A DNA stretch of 32,777 nucleotides, taken from the NCBI GenBank assembly GCA_017511265.1, contig JAFWKV010000013.1, positions 1-32,777 of the forward strand. Direction: 5' to 3'. Below are positions 1 to 6,960 of the stretch, one piece after another (positions within the stretch are counted from its first letter, which is position 1; every line of letters begins with the position of its first letter). The notes under the pieces are model-generated. The model was not told the DNA's origin. It made no database searches and worked only from the letters and a program-made list of their open reading frames with translations. Source of the DNA: Clostridia bacterium. Lineage in GTDB: Bacteria > Bacillota > Clostridia > TANB77 > CAG-508. The position numbers and the translations under genes were made by a program.

Positions 1-131
1 CCTTGATTATATTTTATTAAAAAATGTAGACCGCGTAGGCGGAGCGAAGCGTAGTCGGCTGGAGCTTCCCCACCTTTCTTAGGATGGGAAGCGACAACAA
101 GGTCGTAATGTTTAATAAAATATAATCAAGG
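1..131. repeat. Structured inverted-repeat element, 21-bp perfect closing stem
   Basis: Bases 1-21 are the exact reverse complement of 111-131. Inside this stem are at least three short hairpins: CCGC-gtag-GCGG (about 32-43), GCTTCCC/GGGAAGC, and CGAC/GTCG. The element would therefore fold as a multi-branched structure. The motif GCTGGAGCTTCCCCAC (58-73) resembles the core GCTGGGGTCTTCCTAC of the other hairpin elements in this window. It contains no ORF. It may extend to the left of the window edge. Its function is unknown; mobile palindromic element or structured RNA are both possible. Confidence 0.7.
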
Positions 132-133
132 AC

Positions 134-203
134 AAGGTGATGCTTTTTGACCCCGACCCCAAAATCATCGGCAGGGTGATGTTTTTTTACCCCGTCCCAA
201 AAG
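134..203. repeat. Imperfect 31-bp direct repeat, two copies
   Basis: The units at about 134-164 and 173-203 share the pattern AGGTGATG, a T-run, then ACCCCG-CCC. They differ at a handful of positions. They lie between the element at 1-131 and the promoter of the next gene. I see no ORF in 1-283, so this stretch holds the inverted repeat, this direct repeat and the promoter. Confidence 0.55.
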
Positions 204-221
204 ACAGCAGCTCAGTTCCCA

Positions 222-250
222 TTGACAAATTTAGACAAAAGTTATAAAAT
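222..250 (+). promoter_or_regulatory. Promoter for the DUF308 gene
   Basis: TTGACA at 222-227, a 17-bp spacer, and TAAAAT at 245-250, which is 34 bases before the start codon at 284. The -35 lies inside the sequence CAGTTCCCATTGACAA (about 213-228). That matches the right end of the palindrome at 13936-14248 (CTGTTCCCATTGACAA), so the -35 seems to come from a half copy of that element. Confidence 0.6.
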
Positions 251-283
251 AATAACAAAAATAAGAGATAGGGGGAGATTAGA

Positions 284-826
284 ATGGAAAATTTTCTCAA
301 AAAAACAGGATGGGAATCCATCGTTACATCAATAGTTTTTGCAATAATAGGAATACTTTTTATAAGTAATCCAGAAGGAACATTTAAATTTGCTGCAACA
401 GTATTAGGAATTATTTTTATAATTTTTGGTGCAATAAAAATATTAAATTATTTTAGGGATAGAGGAAATACAGACTTTTATAATTATGATTTAATATATG
501 GATCTGTTTCAGTAGTTGCTGGAATTGTAATTATGGTAAATAGTGCAGCACTAGAAACTATTTTTAGAATAATAATAGGAATATGGATTATTTATAGTGG
601 AATTATGAGAGTATCATTAGCATTAAAACTTAAATCAATAAACAGCGAAGTATGGATGCCGGTATTAATTATTGCTATACTTATGATTCTATGTGGACTA
701 TTTATAACCTTTTATTCTGGGGCAATAATAATGACAGTAGGCTCTATCATATTAGCGTATGCAATAATGGATATTATTGAAGGATTTATATTTATAAAAA
801 AAGTTGATACAGCATTTAAAGAATAG
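284..826 (+). CDS. DUF308/HdeD-family membrane protein
   Basis: A 180-residue integral membrane protein with about six hydrophobic segments in paired hairpins (roughly residues 13-30, 36-53, 70-85, 92-110, 124-142 and 146-165). Short polar connectors such as YFRDRG separate the pairs. This layout, with Gly-rich helices and a charged start, is typical of the DUF308 (HdeD) family. HdeD itself has been linked to acid stress in enterobacteria, but most Gram-positive members have no known role. The start is supported by AGGGGGAG about 10 bases upstream. The promoter at 222-250 makes it first in a short run with the next gene, 33 bases downstream. The family is assigned from the overall pattern; no catalytic motif is expected. 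Confidence 0.75.
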   Translation: MENFLKKTGWESIVTSIVFAIIGILFISNPEGTFKFAATVLGIIFIIFGAIKILNYFRDRGNTDFYNYDLIYGSVSVVAGIVIMVNSAALETIFRIIIGIWIIYSGIMRVSLALKLKSINSEVWMPVLIIAILMILCGLFITFYSGAIIMTVGSIILAYAIMDIIEGFIFIKKVDTAFKE

Positions 827-859
827 GATAGTAAAAAACTAAATAAGGGGGAATATATT

Positions 860-1159
860 ATGTTAAAAAAATTAAACTTTTCAATTGGTGTATTTGATGA
901 ATTGTCAGATAATATAAAGCTAAAAGTGAATGAAGAATCACAAAAGTGTAAAATTTACGGAGTTGGTGTATATACAGACAGGTTTATAATTGATCATCTT
1001 ATGACATATCCTACAAATACGTTAGAAGAAAGAATAAAAAATGTAAAAGCATTAAATGGGGTAGATTTTGTATTCCCAGTTGACACTTCAAGTCCAGGTA
1101 AAGTAAAAGATATAATAGAGAATGCTTATGATGAATATTTACACAAGGAGAATAGCTAG
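860..1159 (+). CDS. Degenerate cytidylyltransferase-like protein
   Basis: A 99-residue protein that reads like a cut-down nucleotidyltransferase of the glycerol-3-phosphate cytidylyltransferase (TagD) type. It has GVFDELSDN where the family has G-x-FD-x-LH-x-GH. It then has YGVGVYTD for the usual VxVSTD strand, TLEERIKNVKAL for the EERxxxxxxL helix, and VDFVFPVD for the Val-Asp strand. The catalytic HxGH histidines are absent and the C-terminal ISTTxI region is missing, so it should not be an active transferase of the classical kind. RBS AGGGGGAA precedes ATG. It may bind a nucleotide or act as a partner protein. Similarity to the fold is fairly clear; function is unknown. Confidence 0.6.
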   Translation: MLKKLNFSIGVFDELSDNIKLKVNEESQKCKIYGVGVYTDRFIIDHLMTYPTNTLEERIKNVKALNGVDFVFPVDTSSPGKVKDIIENAYDEYLHKENS

Positions 1160-1235
1160 TTAAAATTATTAAAAATTAGAACTAGAAAAAATATTGAAAA
1201 AGTAGCTTTTAAGGAATAACAGAGAGGAGTAAAAC

Positions 1236-1751
1236 ATGGCAGGGTATGTGATTCATTTGGCGGTAGCAGAGGAATATATAAAAAATTATAATGAAGATAT
1301 AGATAATTACGATGAATTTATTCAAGGAGTGATATTTCCCGATAGTGTGTCAGATAAGTCATTAACTCATTATGGCCCTAAAAGCAGTAAACCAAATTTA
1401 AAAACTTTTCTATTTGAAAATAATATAGATAATAACTTTAATAAAGGATATTTTTTACATTTAATTACTGACTATATATTTTATAATAAATTTATAGAAT
1501 ATTATTCTACAGACATTTATAATGACTATGACATTTTAAATAATTCATTAATAAAAAAATTTAATGTTAAGTTACCAGAAGAAGTAAAAAATAAGGTTTT
1601 CTATAAAGAAGGGAAGACTAAGATTTTAGAATTAAATAGTACTATAAAATTTATTGAAGATGTTGGAAAATATAGATTAAAAGATATAAAGAGTCAAATA
1701 TTGAATGAAGAAAAATATTGGTCGTCATTTAAAAATTTAATACATAAATAA
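1236..1751 (+). CDS. Zinc-dependent phospholipase C-like protein
   Basis: The 171-residue protein starts GYVIHLAVAEEYI and continues with QGVIFPDSV (residues 30-38), a TH pair (about 44-45) and GYFLHLITDYIFY (about 71-83). This spacing of His and Asp residues (H7, D35, H45, H75, D79) matches the metal-binding framework of the zinc-dependent phospholipase C/S1-P1 nuclease-like family, in which these residues hold Zn ions. There is no signal peptide, so it is probably cytoplasmic. Bacterial members of this small version have no settled substrate. RBS GAGAGGAG lies about 8 bases before ATG. A terminator follows immediately. Confidence 0.65.
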   Translation: MAGYVIHLAVAEEYIKNYNEDIDNYDEFIQGVIFPDSVSDKSLTHYGPKSSKPNLKTFLFENNIDNNFNKGYFLHLITDYIFYNKFIEYYSTDIYNDYDILNNSLIKKFNVKLPEEVKNKVFYKEGKTKILELNSTIKFIEDVGKYRLKDIKSQILNEEKYWSSFKNLIHK

Positions 1752-1793
1752 AAAAAAGGTAGTTGGAAAATGATTTTTAACTACCTTTTTTTA
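1752..1793 (+). terminator. Rho-independent terminator
   Basis: An A-run, then GGTAGTT, a loop of about 15 bases, AACTACC and seven T. It directly follows the stop codon of the phospholipase-like gene. The flanking A and T runs make it usable on both strands. Confidence 0.85.
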
Positions 1794-1835
1794 TTTTATA
1801 TTTATTTTAAGTGGGTACATCAATAGGATTTGGGC

Positions 1836-1864
1836 TTGTTTTTTTTATAAATTAGTTATATAAT
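1836..1864 (+). promoter_or_regulatory. gatC promoter
   Basis: TTGTTT (1836-1841), a 17-bp spacer and a perfect TATAAT (1859-1864). Transcription would begin near 1871. This rules out the in-frame ATG at 1865 as the start of gatC and supports the ATG at 1895. Confidence 0.75.
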
Positions 1865-1894
1865 ATGGCAAGTAAAAAAAGAGGAGTTGATTAT

Positions 1895-2182
1895 ATGCAA
1901 GTTAGTAAAGAAGAACTTTTACATATTGCAAATTTGGCACGTCTAACTATAAAAGAAGACGAAATAGATAATTATTTAGCTAATTTGGAAGATATTTTAA
2001 ACTTTGCAAATGTTGTAAATGAAGCACCCGTAGAGAATTTAGACATTACAATTGGTACTAATGAAGCAAAAAATGTGTTTAGAAAAGATGAAGTGAAAGT
2101 TTTTGAGGATAATGAGGCTTTGTTACAAAATGCTATTAATCCTGAACAAAATATGTTTAGCATTCCTAAGGTGTTAAATTAA
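1895..2182 (+). CDS. gatC: Asp-tRNA(Asn)/Glu-tRNA(Gln) amidotransferase subunit C
   Basis: A 95-residue GatC, the small clamp subunit that wraps around GatA and GatB and stabilises the amidotransferase. The family pattern is present: VSKEELLHIANLARL near the N-terminus, the LEDILNFANVVNE helix, and the C-terminal NMFSIPKVL tail. The reading frame is open from an ATG at 1865, but that codon overlaps the promoter -10 box. The ATG at 1895, preceded by GAGGAG (1881-1886), gives the usual family length. Unlike most gatCAB operons, gatC is separated from gatA by 161 bases holding a hairpin element, so the two may be expressed at different levels. Confidence 0.92.
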   Translation: MQVSKEELLHIANLARLTIKEDEIDNYLANLEDILNFANVVNEAPVENLDITIGTNEAKNVFRKDEVKVFEDNEALLQNAINPEQNMFSIPKVLN

Positions 2183-2190
2183 CGATAATA

Positions 2191-2302
2191 GTTTAAAATA
2201 TAGAAATTTTTCATTGCAAAGACTGGGTCTTGCAACTTCGTTGCAAAACATAGCTGGGGTCTTCCTACCCGTCTTTTTATTTCAAAATTTTATATTTTAA
2301 AC
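2191..2302 (+). repeat. Hairpin element with conserved apex core, between gatC and gatA
   Basis: The AT-rich outer arms GTTTAAAATATAG (2191 on) and TATATTTTAAAC (to 2302) pair with one G-T wobble and one bulge. Inside are a second stem, AAAGAC-t-GGGT with ACCCGTCTTT, and a short hairpin, TTGCAAC-ttc-GTTGCAA. The conserved single-stranded core CATAGCTGGGGTCTTCCTA is at 2249-2267. The element begins 9 bases after the gatC stop. It may act as a partial terminator or 3' stabiliser within gatCAB, or be a mobile palindrome; the sequence does not decide between these. Confidence 0.75.
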
Positions 2303-2343
2303 ATTAATGATATTAATTAAAATAATAGAAAGGAAGCGGAAGA

Positions 2344-3822
2344 ATGGAGATTACTGATTTAACGGTTCATGAGTTACAAGAAAAATTAAAAAATAAAGAA
2401 TTAACTTCGAGCAAGATTACAAAAGCTTATGTTGATAAAATAAATAGAATAGAACCACAGATTGGTGCTTTTGTTACAACCCTTACAGATGAAGCCATAG
2501 CAAAAGCTGGAAAAATAGACAAAAAAATAGAAACAGGAGAAATACAAGGAGATTTAGCTGGCATACCAATTGGAATCAAAGATAATATTTGTACAAAAGG
2601 AATAAAAACAACATGCAGTTCTAGAATGCTAGAAAACTTTGTATCACCTTATTCAGCAACAGTAATGGAAAAAATAGAAAACAAAAATATGATAAACCTA
2701 GGAAAACTTAATATGGACGAATTTGCTATGGGAGGTTCAACAGAAACGTCATATTTTAAGAAAACAAAAAATCCATGGAACCTAGACTGTGTTCCTGGAG
2801 GTTCATCAGGTGGAAGTGCTGCAGCAGTTGCATCAGGAATGGTACCTTGGGCTTTAGGAAGCGATACAGGTGGAAGTATTAGACAACCAGCAAGCTTCTG
2901 TGGTGTTGTTGGATTAAAACCTACTTATGGACTAGTTTCAAGATATGGCTTAGTAGCATTTGCTTCATCACTTGATCAAATAGGTCCTATAACAAAAGAC
3001 GTTAAGGACAGTGCAATATTATTAAACTTAATAGCAGGACATGACGAAAAAGATACAACATCAGTAGAATTAGATAAAAAAGATTATGTAAAAGCACTAA
3101 AAAATGATGTTAAAGGCTTGAAAATTGCAGTTCCAAAGGAATTCTTTGGAGAAGGAATAAATGAAGAAGTTAAGGCTAATTTGGAGCAAGCAATAGAAAA
3201 ATACAAAGAATTAGGAGCAGAGGTTGAAGAAATTTCATTAGATATTGCTAAGTATGCATTAGCAACATATTATATAATTGCATGTGCAGAAGCAAGCTCA
3301 AACTTAGGCAGATTTGATGGAATACGTTATACATATAGAACACCAGAATTTAATGACCTAAAAGAAATATATAAAAAGTCTAGAAGTGAAGGCTTTGGTG
3401 CAGAAGTAAAAAGAAGAATAATTTTAGGTACTTATGTACTTTCTTCTGGATATTATGATGCATATTACAAAAAAGCTCAACAAGTAAGAACGTTGGTAAC
3501 AAAAGAATTCAACAAAGCTTTTGAAAAATATGATGTCATTCTTACACCAACATCACCAACTGTAGCATTTAAAATAGGCGAAAAATCAAATAATCCATTA
3601 GAAATGTATTTAGCAGATATTTGTACAGTCTCTGTAAATATTGCAGGACTTCCTGGAATTTCAATTCCTTGTGGAGTAGATAGCAAAGGAATGCCAATTG
3701 GTATGCAATTAATAGGAAATAAATTCTGTGAAGAAACTATATTAAATGCTGCTTATACTTATGAACAAGCAACTAATTTTAGACAAAATTATAAACCAAC
3801 ATTTAAGGGAGGTGCAGAATAA
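2344..3822 (+). CDS. gatA: Asp-tRNA(Asn)/Glu-tRNA(Gln) amidotransferase subunit A
   Basis: GatA (492 residues) is the glutaminase subunit of GatCAB. It releases ammonia from glutamine, which is channelled to GatB to convert Glu-tRNA(Gln) or Asp-tRNA(Asn) to the amide form. The amidase signature is intact: IGIKDN with Lys79, [10 protein letters not shown] with Ser154, and [12 protein letters not shown] with Ser178. These form the Ser-cisSer-Lys triad at the same numbers as in the Staphylococcus aureus enzyme. The length is normal. RBS AAAGGAAG lies just upstream of ATG. Its stop codon overlaps the gatB start (TAATG), indicating translational coupling. Confidence 0.97.
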   Translation: MEITDLTVHELQEKLKNKELTSSKITKAYVDKINRIEPQIGAFVTTLTDEAIAKAGKIDKKIETGEIQGDLAGIPIGIKDNICTKGIKTTCSSRMLENFVSPYSATVMEKIENKNMINLGKLNMDEFAMGGSTETSYFKKTKNPWNLDCVPGGSSGGSAAAVASGMVPWALGSDTGGSIRQPASFCGVVGLKPTYGLVSRYGLVAFASSLDQIGPITKDVKDSAILLNLIAGHDEKDTTSVELDKKDYVKALKNDVKGLKIAVPKEFFGEGINEEVKANLEQAIEKYKELGAEVEEISLDIAKYALATYYIIACAEASSNLGRFDGIRYTYRTPEFNDLKEIYKKSRSEGFGAEVKRRIILGTYVLSSGYYDAYYKKAQQVRTLVTKEFNKAFEKYDVILTPTSPTVAFKIGEKSNNPLEMYLADICTVSVNIAGLPGISIPCGVDSKGMPIGMQLIGNKFCEETILNAAYTYEQATNFRQNYKPTFKGGAE

Positions 3823-5261
3823 TGTCAAGAGAAGATTATGAAGTTGTAATAGGACTTGAAGTTCATGCAGAACTTTCAACAGAAACAAAAATATTTTGCT
3901 CATGCCCAACAAAATTTGGAGCTGAACCAAACACACAAACATGTCCAATATGTATGGCAATGCCAGGAACACTTCCTGTGTTAAATGAAAAGGTTGTTGA
4001 ATATGCTGTAAAGGCAGGTTTAGCTACAAATTGTACAATATCACAAGATAGCAAAAATGATAGAAAGAATTATTTCTATCCAGACTTACCAAAAGCTTAT
4101 CAAATATCACAATATGATAAACCACTCTGTGAACATGGATATGTAGAAATTGAAACAGAAAATGGACCTAAAAAAATAAGAATATTAAGAATTCACATAG
4201 AAGAAGATGCAGGAAAGCTTAATCATGATGACTTTGGAGGCGGTAGTTTAGTAGACCTAAACAGAGCTGGGGTTCCTTTAATTGAAACCGTATCTGAACC
4301 AGATATGAGAAGTATAGAGGAAGCGGAGCAATATTTAAGAAAACTAAAATCAATTTTTGAATATATAGAAGTTTCAGACTGTAAAATGCAAGAAGGGTCA
4401 TTTAGAGCAGATGTAAATGTATCTGTACGCAAAAAGGGAGACTCAAAACTTGGAACTCGTACAGAAATGAAAAATATGAATTCATTTAGAAGTATAGCAA
4501 GAGCAATCGAATATGAGATAGACAGACAAATAGATGTTATAGAAAATGGAGAAAAGGTAGAGCAAGAAACACTAAGATGGGATGACGTATCAGGAAAAAC
4601 ATTTTCTATGAGAGACAAAGAAGATGCACAAGACTATAGATATTTTCCTGAACCTGATTTAGTTGCAATTAAGTTATCTGATGAATACATTGAAAATGTT
4701 AGAAAAACATTACCAGAGCTTCCAGAAAGCAGAAAAGCTAGATACTTAACAGAATATAAATTATCTGAAAAAGATGCAAATATAATAACATCTTCAAAGC
4801 ATTTATCAGATTTGTTTGAAGAAGCATCAAGTATTTGTAAAAATTCAAAAGCAGTAAACAACTGGATTATTTCAGATATTTCTAGAATATTAAATGAAGA
4901 AGAAATGGAACCATCAGAAATCCCATTTAATAGTGAACAATTAGCAAAAATGGTTGTATTAATAGACAAAGGAACAATAAGTTCAAGTATTGGTAAAAAA
5001 GTGCTAGAAGAGTTATTTGCAAATCCAAAAGACCCAGAAGAAATAATAAAAGAAAAGGGATGGATTCAGATTTCTGATGAAGGAGCAATTAAAGAAATTG
5101 TACTAAAAATAATTGAAGCAAATCCACAATCTGTTGTAGATTATAAAGCTGGAAAAGATAGGGCTATAGGTTTCTTAGTTGGGCAAGCTATGAAGGAAAC
5201 AAAAGGTAAGGCTAATCCACAAATGCTTAACAAAATGTTTATAGAAGAATTGAAAAAGTAA
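3822..5261 (+). CDS. gatB: Asp-tRNA(Asn)/Glu-tRNA(Gln) amidotransferase subunit B
   Basis: GatB (479 residues) is the kinase/transamidase subunit that phosphorylates the mischarged aminoacyl group and transfers ammonia to it. It opens with VVIGLEVHAEL and has a Cys4 zinc site (C26, C28, C41, C44 in FCSCP and TCPICM). It continues with GLDR-equivalent VDLNRAGVPLIE and the DYRYFPEPDL segment. The C-terminal helical YqeY-like tRNA-binding domain (about residues 330-479) ends in GxAMKETKGKANPQ. The length matches the family. The start overlaps the gatA stop by one base, and its Shine-Dalgarno (AAGGGAGG) lies inside the end of gatA. Confidence 0.97.
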   Translation: MSREDYEVVIGLEVHAELSTETKIFCSCPTKFGAEPNTQTCPICMAMPGTLPVLNEKVVEYAVKAGLATNCTISQDSKNDRKNYFYPDLPKAYQISQYDKPLCEHGYVEIETENGPKKIRILRIHIEEDAGKLNHDDFGGGSLVDLNRAGVPLIETVSEPDMRSIEEAEQYLRKLKSIFEYIEVSDCKMQEGSFRADVNVSVRKKGDSKLGTRTEMKNMNSFRSIARAIEYEIDRQIDVIENGEKVEQETLRWDDVSGKTFSMRDKEDAQDYRYFPEPDLVAIKLSDEYIENVRKTLPELPESRKARYLTEYKLSEKDANIITSSKHLSDLFEEASSICKNSKAVNNWIISDISRILNEEEMEPSEIPFNSEQLAKMVVLIDKGTISSSIGKKVLEELFANPKDPEEIIKEKGWIQISDEGAIKEIVLKIIEANPQSVVDYKAGKDRAIGFLVGQAMKETKGKANPQMLNKMFIEELKK

Positions 5262-5264
5262 AAA

Positions 5265-5295
5265 TAAGAGGACGGATATAAAATCCGTCCTCTTA
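5265..5295. terminator. Terminator between convergent genes
   Basis: TAAGAGGACGGAT, a short loop of five bases, then ATCCGTCCTCTTA: a perfect 13-bp stem between gatB (plus) and the minus-strand gene at 5325. On the minus strand it is followed by TTTTTACTTTTT, so it is a better terminator for the minus gene. The plus side lacks a T-run. Confidence 0.75.
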
Positions 5296-5324
5296 AGTAA
5301 GGGTATTTATAAAACTGAAATTGA

Positions 5325-5585
5325 TTATTTGATAGAATAACCAACTTTCACATCAGATGAACAACTAAATTTACTGCAAAAGAGATATCCAGCAATATCT
5401 ATATTACCTCCACAAAATAGTTCTTCTACTCCACAGTCACCTCTAATCGATATGTCCTTTAAAACCATCAATTTACCTGTGATTGCGACATCAGTATCAA
5501 CACTGAAGTTACCACGGCACATAACATCACCGTCGTAAAAAAAATGCGATACATGTATGTCATGGTCGATGCAAATTTCACTCAT
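5325..5585 (-). CDS. Small Cys-rich beta-helix-like protein, unknown function
   Basis: This 86-residue protein is built from about six short strands that repeat roughly every 11-12 residues, each ending in Gly or an acidic/Asn turn: DGDVMCRG, VDTDVAITG, VLKDISIRG, ELFCGG, NIDIAG, DVKVG. This is the pattern of a small right-handed beta-helix, as in bactofilins or polymer-forming surface proteins. It has six cysteines (residues 5, 23, 51, 58, 70, 75), many for its size, and no signal peptide. GGGAGG about 8 bases before ATG and a promoter at 5631-5659 support a real single-gene unit. I do not recognise a named family. Confidence 0.6.
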   Translation of the reverse strand: MSEICIDHDIHVSHFFYDGDVMCRGNFSVDTDVAITGKLMVLKDISIRGDCGVEELFCGGNIDIAGYLFCSKFSCSSDVKVGYSIK

Positions 5586-5630
5586 AAACCCTCCCTTAGT
5601 TTATAGCTCCATTATTGGAAACTAAACATA

Positions 5631-5659
5631 ATTATAACATAATTTAATTGATGATGCAA
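5631..5659 (-). promoter_or_regulatory. Promoter for the 86-aa gene
   Basis: On the minus strand, TTGCAT (5654-5659), a 17-bp spacer and a perfect TATAAT (5631-5636). It is about 45 bases upstream of the start codon and overlaps nothing but the 3' end region of the neighbouring minus gene. Confidence 0.7.
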
Positions 5660-5660
5660 G

Positions 5661-5912
5661 TTATATAAGTTTTTTTTTTATAGTATCCATAACTAATCCA
5701 CATACGATAAATTCTAAACCTAAATAACAACTTAGCTTGAATAAGGATAATCCTATGTAATATACATAAGGAGAAATAAATATACCTGTATATGCAAACA
5801 ATAAAATTGCCGATAAAATACATAATACAAAGCTAAATTTTAATCCTTTTTTTATAATTTGATATGTATCAGCATCAACTTTTTTTAAATAGTTTAAAAG
5901 ATTAGTAAACAT
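5661..5912 (-). CDS. Small two-helix membrane protein, unknown function
   Basis: An 83-residue protein with a basic amphipathic N-terminus (LLNYLKKVDADTYQIIKKGLK), two hydrophobic helices (about residues 26-45 and 49-74) and a short Lys-rich cytoplasmic tail (IKKKL). The frame is open from a GTG at 5921, but that codon is part of the Shine-Dalgarno AGGTGAT, which sits correctly for the ATG at 5912, so I use that ATG. It lies just downstream of the 86-aa gene's promoter region and is transcribed in the same direction. No family is recognised; small proteins like this are common in Clostridia. Confidence 0.6.
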   Translation of the reverse strand: MFTNLLNYLKKVDADTYQIIKKGLKFSFVLCILSAILLFAYTGIFISPYVYYIGLSLFKLSCYLGLEFIVCGLVMDTIKKKLI

Positions 5913-5980
5913 TTTTATCACCTAAACTAATTGTAACATGTTATAAACCGTAAAATCAAAGGTAATTTTTGGAATGTAAG

Positions 5981-6059
5981 AAAGTTGTCAAAGGGGACGT
6001 AGCAAAATGACAACCTTATTTCAAGGTTGTCATTTTGCTACGTCCCCTTTGACAACTTT
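5981..6059. repeat. REP-like palindrome ending in GTTGTCA/TGACAAC; terminator of rpsT
   Basis: Arms 5981-6017 and 6023-6059 are perfect 37-bp reverse complements around a 5-base loop. Each arm starts AAAGTTGTCAAAGGGGAC and ends TGACAACCTT, so each arm is itself partly palindromic. It sits 4 bases after the rpsT stop codon and, on the minus strand, is a very strong hairpin that could terminate rpsT or stabilise its 3' end. Related palindromes with the same ends are at 8949-9048 and 13936-14248. Confidence 0.8.
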
Positions 6060-6063
6060 TTTC

Positions 6064-6330
6064 TTATGCAACTGCTGCATTTAATTTTTTAGCTAATCTA
6101 GATTTTTTTCTAGCTGCAGTATTTTTAACAAGAACACCCTTTGTGCAAGCTTGATCAATTTTCTTAGTAGCTTCTACAAATAATGTTTTTGCTTCTTCAA
6201 CGTTACCAGCTTCAATAGCTTCTTCAAATTTTCTAACAGCTGATTTATATCCAGACTTTATCATATTATTTCTTAATGTTTTTTTCTCAATAATTTTTAC
6301 TCTTTTTTTAGCTGATTTAATGTTTGGCAT
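6064..6330 (-). CDS. rpsT: 30S ribosomal protein S20
   Basis: An 88-residue, strongly basic all-helical protein with the S20 hallmarks: [12 protein letters not shown] at the start, then [21 protein letters not shown], and [18 protein letters not shown] at the end. It binds the 5' domain and helix 44 of 16S rRNA in the small subunit. The start has an excellent RBS (GAGGAGGTG about 9 bases upstream). It is a single-gene unit with its own consensus promoter at 6378-6406 and a REP-like hairpin directly after the stop. It is divergent from rpiB. Confidence 0.97.
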   Translation of the reverse strand: MPNIKSAKKRVKIIEKKTLRNNMIKSGYKSAVRKFEEAIEAGNVEEAKTLFVEATKKIDQACTKGVLVKNTAARKKSRLAKKLNAAVA

Positions 6331-6377
6331 TGTATTTTTGCACCTCCTCTATTGTTTAATAAACTATAACGGATATT

Positions 6378-6406
6378 ATTATATCACATATAAATATCTT
6401 TGACAA
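6378..6406 (-). promoter_or_regulatory. rpsT promoter
   Basis: Minus strand: TTGTCA (6401-6406), exact 17-bp spacer, TATAAT (6378-6383), with the -10 about 48 bases upstream of the rpsT start codon. Confidence 0.8.
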
Positions 6407-6442
6407 GTAAAAATTAAAAATTTCTAAAATATCCAGGATTTG

Positions 6443-6471
6443 TTGCAATATTAACGATATTGTGATATATT
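6443..6471 (+). promoter_or_regulatory. rpiB promoter
   Basis: TTGCAA (6443-6448), 17-bp spacer, TATATT (6466-6471), ending 28 bases before the rpiB start. It is the likely head of the rpiB-wecA-pyrH transcription unit and is divergent from the rpsT promoter. Confidence 0.7.
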
Positions 6472-6499
6472 GTAGAAAAGTTTTTTAAGGGGTGATTAT

Positions 6500-6946
6500 A
6501 TGTTAGCAATAGGTGCTGATCATAGAGGATATAAATTAAAAGAAGAATTAAAAAAATTTTTGGATGAGTCAGAAATAGAATACATAGATTGTGGTACATA
6601 TAGTAGTGAAACAGTTCATTATCCAGAAATGGCAAAAAAAGTTGCCGAGAAAGTGCAAGAAAATAAAGCAGAAGGTGGAATTCTAATTTGTGGTTCTGGA
6701 GGAGGAATGACAATAGTTGCAAATAAATTTAAAGGAATAAGATGTGAATGTTGTAATTCAGAAGACGAAGCAAAAGAAGCAAAATCACATAATGGAATAA
6801 ATATAATTGCATTGCCAGCAGATAGAATGAACATAAGTCAAGCTGTTGATACTATTAGAGCATGGCTTGGAACAGAAATACTTGATGGAAGATATTTAGA
6901 AAGAAGAAAAATGGTACAAGATATAGAAAAAGAGAATATGAAATAA
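6500..6946 (+). CDS. rpiB: Ribose-5-phosphate isomerase B
   Basis: A 148-residue RpiB/LacA/LacB-type sugar-phosphate isomerase that interconverts ribose 5-phosphate and ribulose 5-phosphate in the pentose phosphate pathway. The N-terminus GADHRGYKLKE carries the phosphate-binding Asp-His. Next come DCGTYSSETVHYPEMA, and LICGSGGGMTIVANK with the active-site Cys and anion-hole glycines. SHNGINIIALPADRM holds the second His. Normal length; RBS AAGGGGTG precedes ATG. The residues cannot separate ribose from galactose 6-phosphate isomerases with certainty, but the lone copy and housekeeping context favour RpiB. The next gene starts 14 bases downstream. Confidence 0.92.
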   Translation: MLAIGADHRGYKLKEELKKFLDESEIEYIDCGTYSSETVHYPEMAKKVAEKVQENKAEGGILICGSGGGMTIVANKFKGIRCECCNSEDEAKEAKSHNGINIIALPADRMNISQAVDTIRAWLGTEILDGRYLERRKMVQDIEKENMK

Positions 6947-6960
6947 TTGGAGGTTAGGAT

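Noticed and set aside
1..131. Possible riboswitch or HEARO/omega RNA
   Set aside because: No match to a riboswitch class I can recognise, and no IS605-type gene is next to it. Kept as an unassigned structured repeat.
1865..1894. Upstream ATG as gatC start
   Set aside because: It overlaps the end of the promoter -10 box, so it would not be in the transcript.
4223..4618. 131-codon open frame on the minus strand inside gatB
   Set aside because: It is a shadow of gatB, has no RBS, and its composition mirrors the coding strand.
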